The notes beneath the pieces are model-generated. The model searched no databases, was not told the origin of the DNA, and was given only the letters and a program-made list of their open reading frames with translations. A stretch of DNA of 64,000 nt, taken from NCBI RefSeq assembly GCF_046115515.1, contig NZ_CP175953.1, one strand, 5' to 3'. Shown in pieces: positions 62,654-64,000 of the stretch (its first letter is position 1; every line of letters begins with the position of its first letter). The translations under genes were made by a program, and so were the position numbers. The DNA is from Gracilimonas sp017641085. Lineage in GTDB: Bacteria > Bacteroidota > Rhodothermia > Balneolales > Balneolaceae.

Positions 62654-63370
62654 ATGTTTTTTATTTTTGATGTAGAGACCGTTCCGGATTTTGATTTCAT
62701 TCGCCGGGTACTCAATGACCAGGATTCTGATCAGGAGCTGTTACTGGAAAAGGCGAGTGAGGAATTAGCCCGAAATAAATCAGGTTTCCTTCCACCTATG
62801 TATCACCGAATGGTTTCCTGGGTTGGACTTTGGATTGAGAATACCGGCGGACCTAAACAAAAAGTGGCCTGGAGTGGCGAGGATGAAAAGGAAGGCCTCA
62901 AACAGATTTTCGATGCAATAGGTACCTATAAAGACTTTGGCCTGATTCACCATAACGGAAAAGGCTTTGATATTCCCGTGCTAACCTACCGTGCGATGAA
63001 GCACGGACTACAAATGCCGGTTCGCATGCACGATTATGATATCCGCTACCGCTACAGCCGGCATAACGTAGATTTGGTAGATGAATTCAGTAATTACGGA
63101 GCCAGTTCCTGGCCCAAACTCAAACATTTGGGTCAGCTTATTGGCATACCCTTCAAACAAACCGGGGAGGGAAATGAAGTGCTGGCTATGTTCCAGCGGG
63201 GTGAACTTGACCTGATTGAGCATTACTGCTACGAAGATGTAATGGCCACCTATATTGTGTGGCTGTACCACCAATACACAGTCGGTCATATTCCCGAAGA
63301 CCAATTCAATAACCTGAAAGACCGGGCAATGAGCAAGCTGGAAGAAATTCAGTCCGGCCCGCCTAAGTAG
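62654..63370 (+). CDS. Predicted DEDDy 3'-5' exonuclease
   Basis: 238 residues of the PolB-like exonuclease family with no polymerase attached. Asp6 and Glu8 in FIFDVETVPD form motif I, HHNGKGFDIPVL is motif II, and YCYEDVMATYIVW (Tyr-x-x-x-Asp) motif III, so the two-metal site is complete. The substrate is not known; such enzymes may trim DNA or RNA ends. Its 5' leader is made of a tandem repeat, and it has no Shine-Dalgarno. Confidence 0.85.
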   Translation: MFFIFDVETVPDFDFIRRVLNDQDSDQELLLEKASEELARNKSGFLPPMYHRMVSWVGLWIENTGGPKQKVAWSGEDEKEGLKQIFDAIGTYKDFGLIHHNGKGFDIPVLTYRAMKHGLQMPVRMHDYDIRYRYSRHNVDLVDEFSNYGASSWPKLKHLGQLIGIPFKQTGEGNEVLAMFQRGELDLIEHYCYEDVMATYIVWLYHQYTVGHIPEDQFNNLKDRAMSKLEEIQSGPPK

Positions 63371-63372
63371 AT

Positions 63373-63491
63373 TCGCTACGACGCAGAGCGTCATAGCGAG
63401 GTTGTATAGAATCTTGAGGATGAAGCTTATGCCGATTAAGAATCAGCTATTTTTACTTCCCCACTCGTTCTGACGCTCTGCGTCGGAACGA
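63373..63491. repeat. Pair of REP-like hairpins in inverted orientation
   Basis: The first hairpin (63373-63399) is TCGCTA-c-GACG-cagag-CGTC-a-TAGCGA; the second (63465-63491) is TCGTTC-t-GACG-ctctg-CGTC-g-GAACGA. The 15-base core CGACGCAGAGCGTCA of the first is the exact reverse complement of the core of the second. Both sit in the 137-base gap between two convergent stops, as BIME-type REP pairs often do. No RAYT transposase is in the window. Confidence 0.75.
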
Positions 63492-63507
63492 AGCCTCTAT
63501 TACCATA

Positions 63508-64000
63508 TTATACCACCCGGTCCGGATCACTGTAATCAGGGATCTCACCCCGGTAGCCAAGAATAGTTTTAATCAGCTTCACCGACCACTCGCTTTGGTT
63601 TTTGATGTACCACTGATCGGCAGCACGACGTGCCCCCAATCCCCAGCTGGGATAGGGATGAATAGTATCCGCAATGCCCCGCATAGATACCCCGTTTTTA
63701 ATCGCAACGGCATATTCAGAGATAAATTCTCCGGCATGAGCTCCCACTGCGGTAGCTCCAAGGATTTTACCCGATAATTTCTTAGCGAATATTTTAACCA
63801 GGCCGGTAGTATCTCCTTCAGCCACCGCCCGATCAATTTTGGAATATGGAAATCGATAAACCTCATACTTCTCGCCTTCCTCTTTTAGCTGCTTCTCCGT
63901 TTTGCCGACATGAGCCAATTCCGGATCAGTAAAAGTGACCCACGATACCATATCTTTTTCAATCTTCATGGGCACAACTTTTAGCAGAGCTTTTGTAGCT
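63508..64000 (-). CDS. Pyridine nucleotide-disulfide oxidoreductase, C-terminal part (runs off window)
   Basis: The minus-strand frame is open to the window edge, so the N-terminal FAD/NAD domains are missing. Visible is the dimerisation domain: VSWVTFTDPELAHVGKTEKQ, ILGATAVGAHAGEFISEYAV, then GIADTIHPYPSWGLGARRAA. The His-Pro replaces the catalytic His-x-x-x-x-Glu of lipoamide dehydrogenase (HPYPSWGLG has no matching Glu), as in mercuric-reductase-like members. It probably reduces a substrate other than lipoamide. A GTG at 63975 is in frame, but homology continues past it, so it is not the start. Confidence 0.8.
   Translation of the reverse strand, partial: ATKALLKVVPMKIEKDMVSWVTFTDPELAHVGKTEKQLKEEGEKYEVYRFPYSKIDRAVAEGDTTGLVKIFAKKLSGKILGATAVGAHAGEFISEYAVAIKNGVSMRGIADTIHPYPSWGLGARRAADQWYIKNQSEWSVKLIKTILGYRGEIPDYSDPDRVV

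Overview
The window looks like a chromosomal segment from a Bacteroidota/Balneolota-type (FCB group) Gram-negative bacterium. Evidence for this: several secreted proteins end in the Asn-Pro-Phe-Asn-Pro type IX secretion (T9SS) sorting domain; there is a TonB-dependent receptor plus PorV/PorQ-like operon, an OstA-like protein paired with LptC, a PID-CTERM small protein, and a 30-residue COX24/AURKAIP1-type basic protein; and most start codons lack a Shine-Dalgarno sequence. The host is probably a carotenoid-producing aerobe (lycopene cyclase, tryptophan dioxygenase). No tRNA, rRNA, CRISPR array, prophage or insertion sequence was recognised.

Layout. (1) 1-6545, minus strand: an envelope operon of TonB receptor, FN3/FlgD-like secreted protein, PorV/PorQ-like barrel and a TIG-domain lipoprotein cut by the window edge. 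(2) 7191-10609, plus: kynA and kynU enclose two paralogous zinc-ribbon membrane proteins. (3) 10818-15894, plus: recA-recX-AI-2E-type permease, then purN-purH. (4) 16041-21544, plus: mreB-mreC-mreD-PBP2-rodA, the complete rod elongation set, ending head-on against rnhB. (5) 22285-23397: a VWA-domain protein. (6) 23453-33504, minus: a very tight operon mltD-like, ctpA-like, PHP phosphoesterase, ribH, uppS, bamA and three tandem Skp/OmpH chaperones, with a terminator at its end; nadE lies just upstream. (7) 35439-46885: mostly minus-strand metabolic genes (aldehyde dehydrogenase, class III aminotransferase, thioredoxin-like, UbiA prenyltransferase, threonine aldolase, RsmE, dCTP deaminase) with lycopene cyclase and two poorly characterised genes on the plus strand. 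(8) 46975-53060: a nitrilase-superfamily protein lacking the usual catalytic lysine, and two paralogous T9SS cargo proteins flanking a PID-CTERM small protein. (9) 53351-64000: COX24-like peptide, HU, an AGCS symporter with a large insert, upp, lptC-ostA, an EF-G paralogue, asparaginase, a DEDDy exonuclease and the end of a flavin disulfide reductase.

The strongest unexplained structure is non-coding. From about 35.3 kb onward, many gaps between genes carry short units repeated with a strict phase. One element, four octamers each with a GTGAT core, recurs at three loci (35363-35402, 41009-41063, 41595-41702), twice as facing inverted copies. Other gaps hold an 8-10 bp GATT/ATCCG array, a three-unit octamer array with a GTG core, a 27-bp tandem repeat built from 7-mers that ends 3 bases before a start codon, a 17-bp-arm inverted repeat, and a pair of REP-like hairpins. 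The first 35 kb has almost none of this, apart from a tandem 11-mer and a palindrome upstream of recA. All coordinates were read by eye and no database search was possible.
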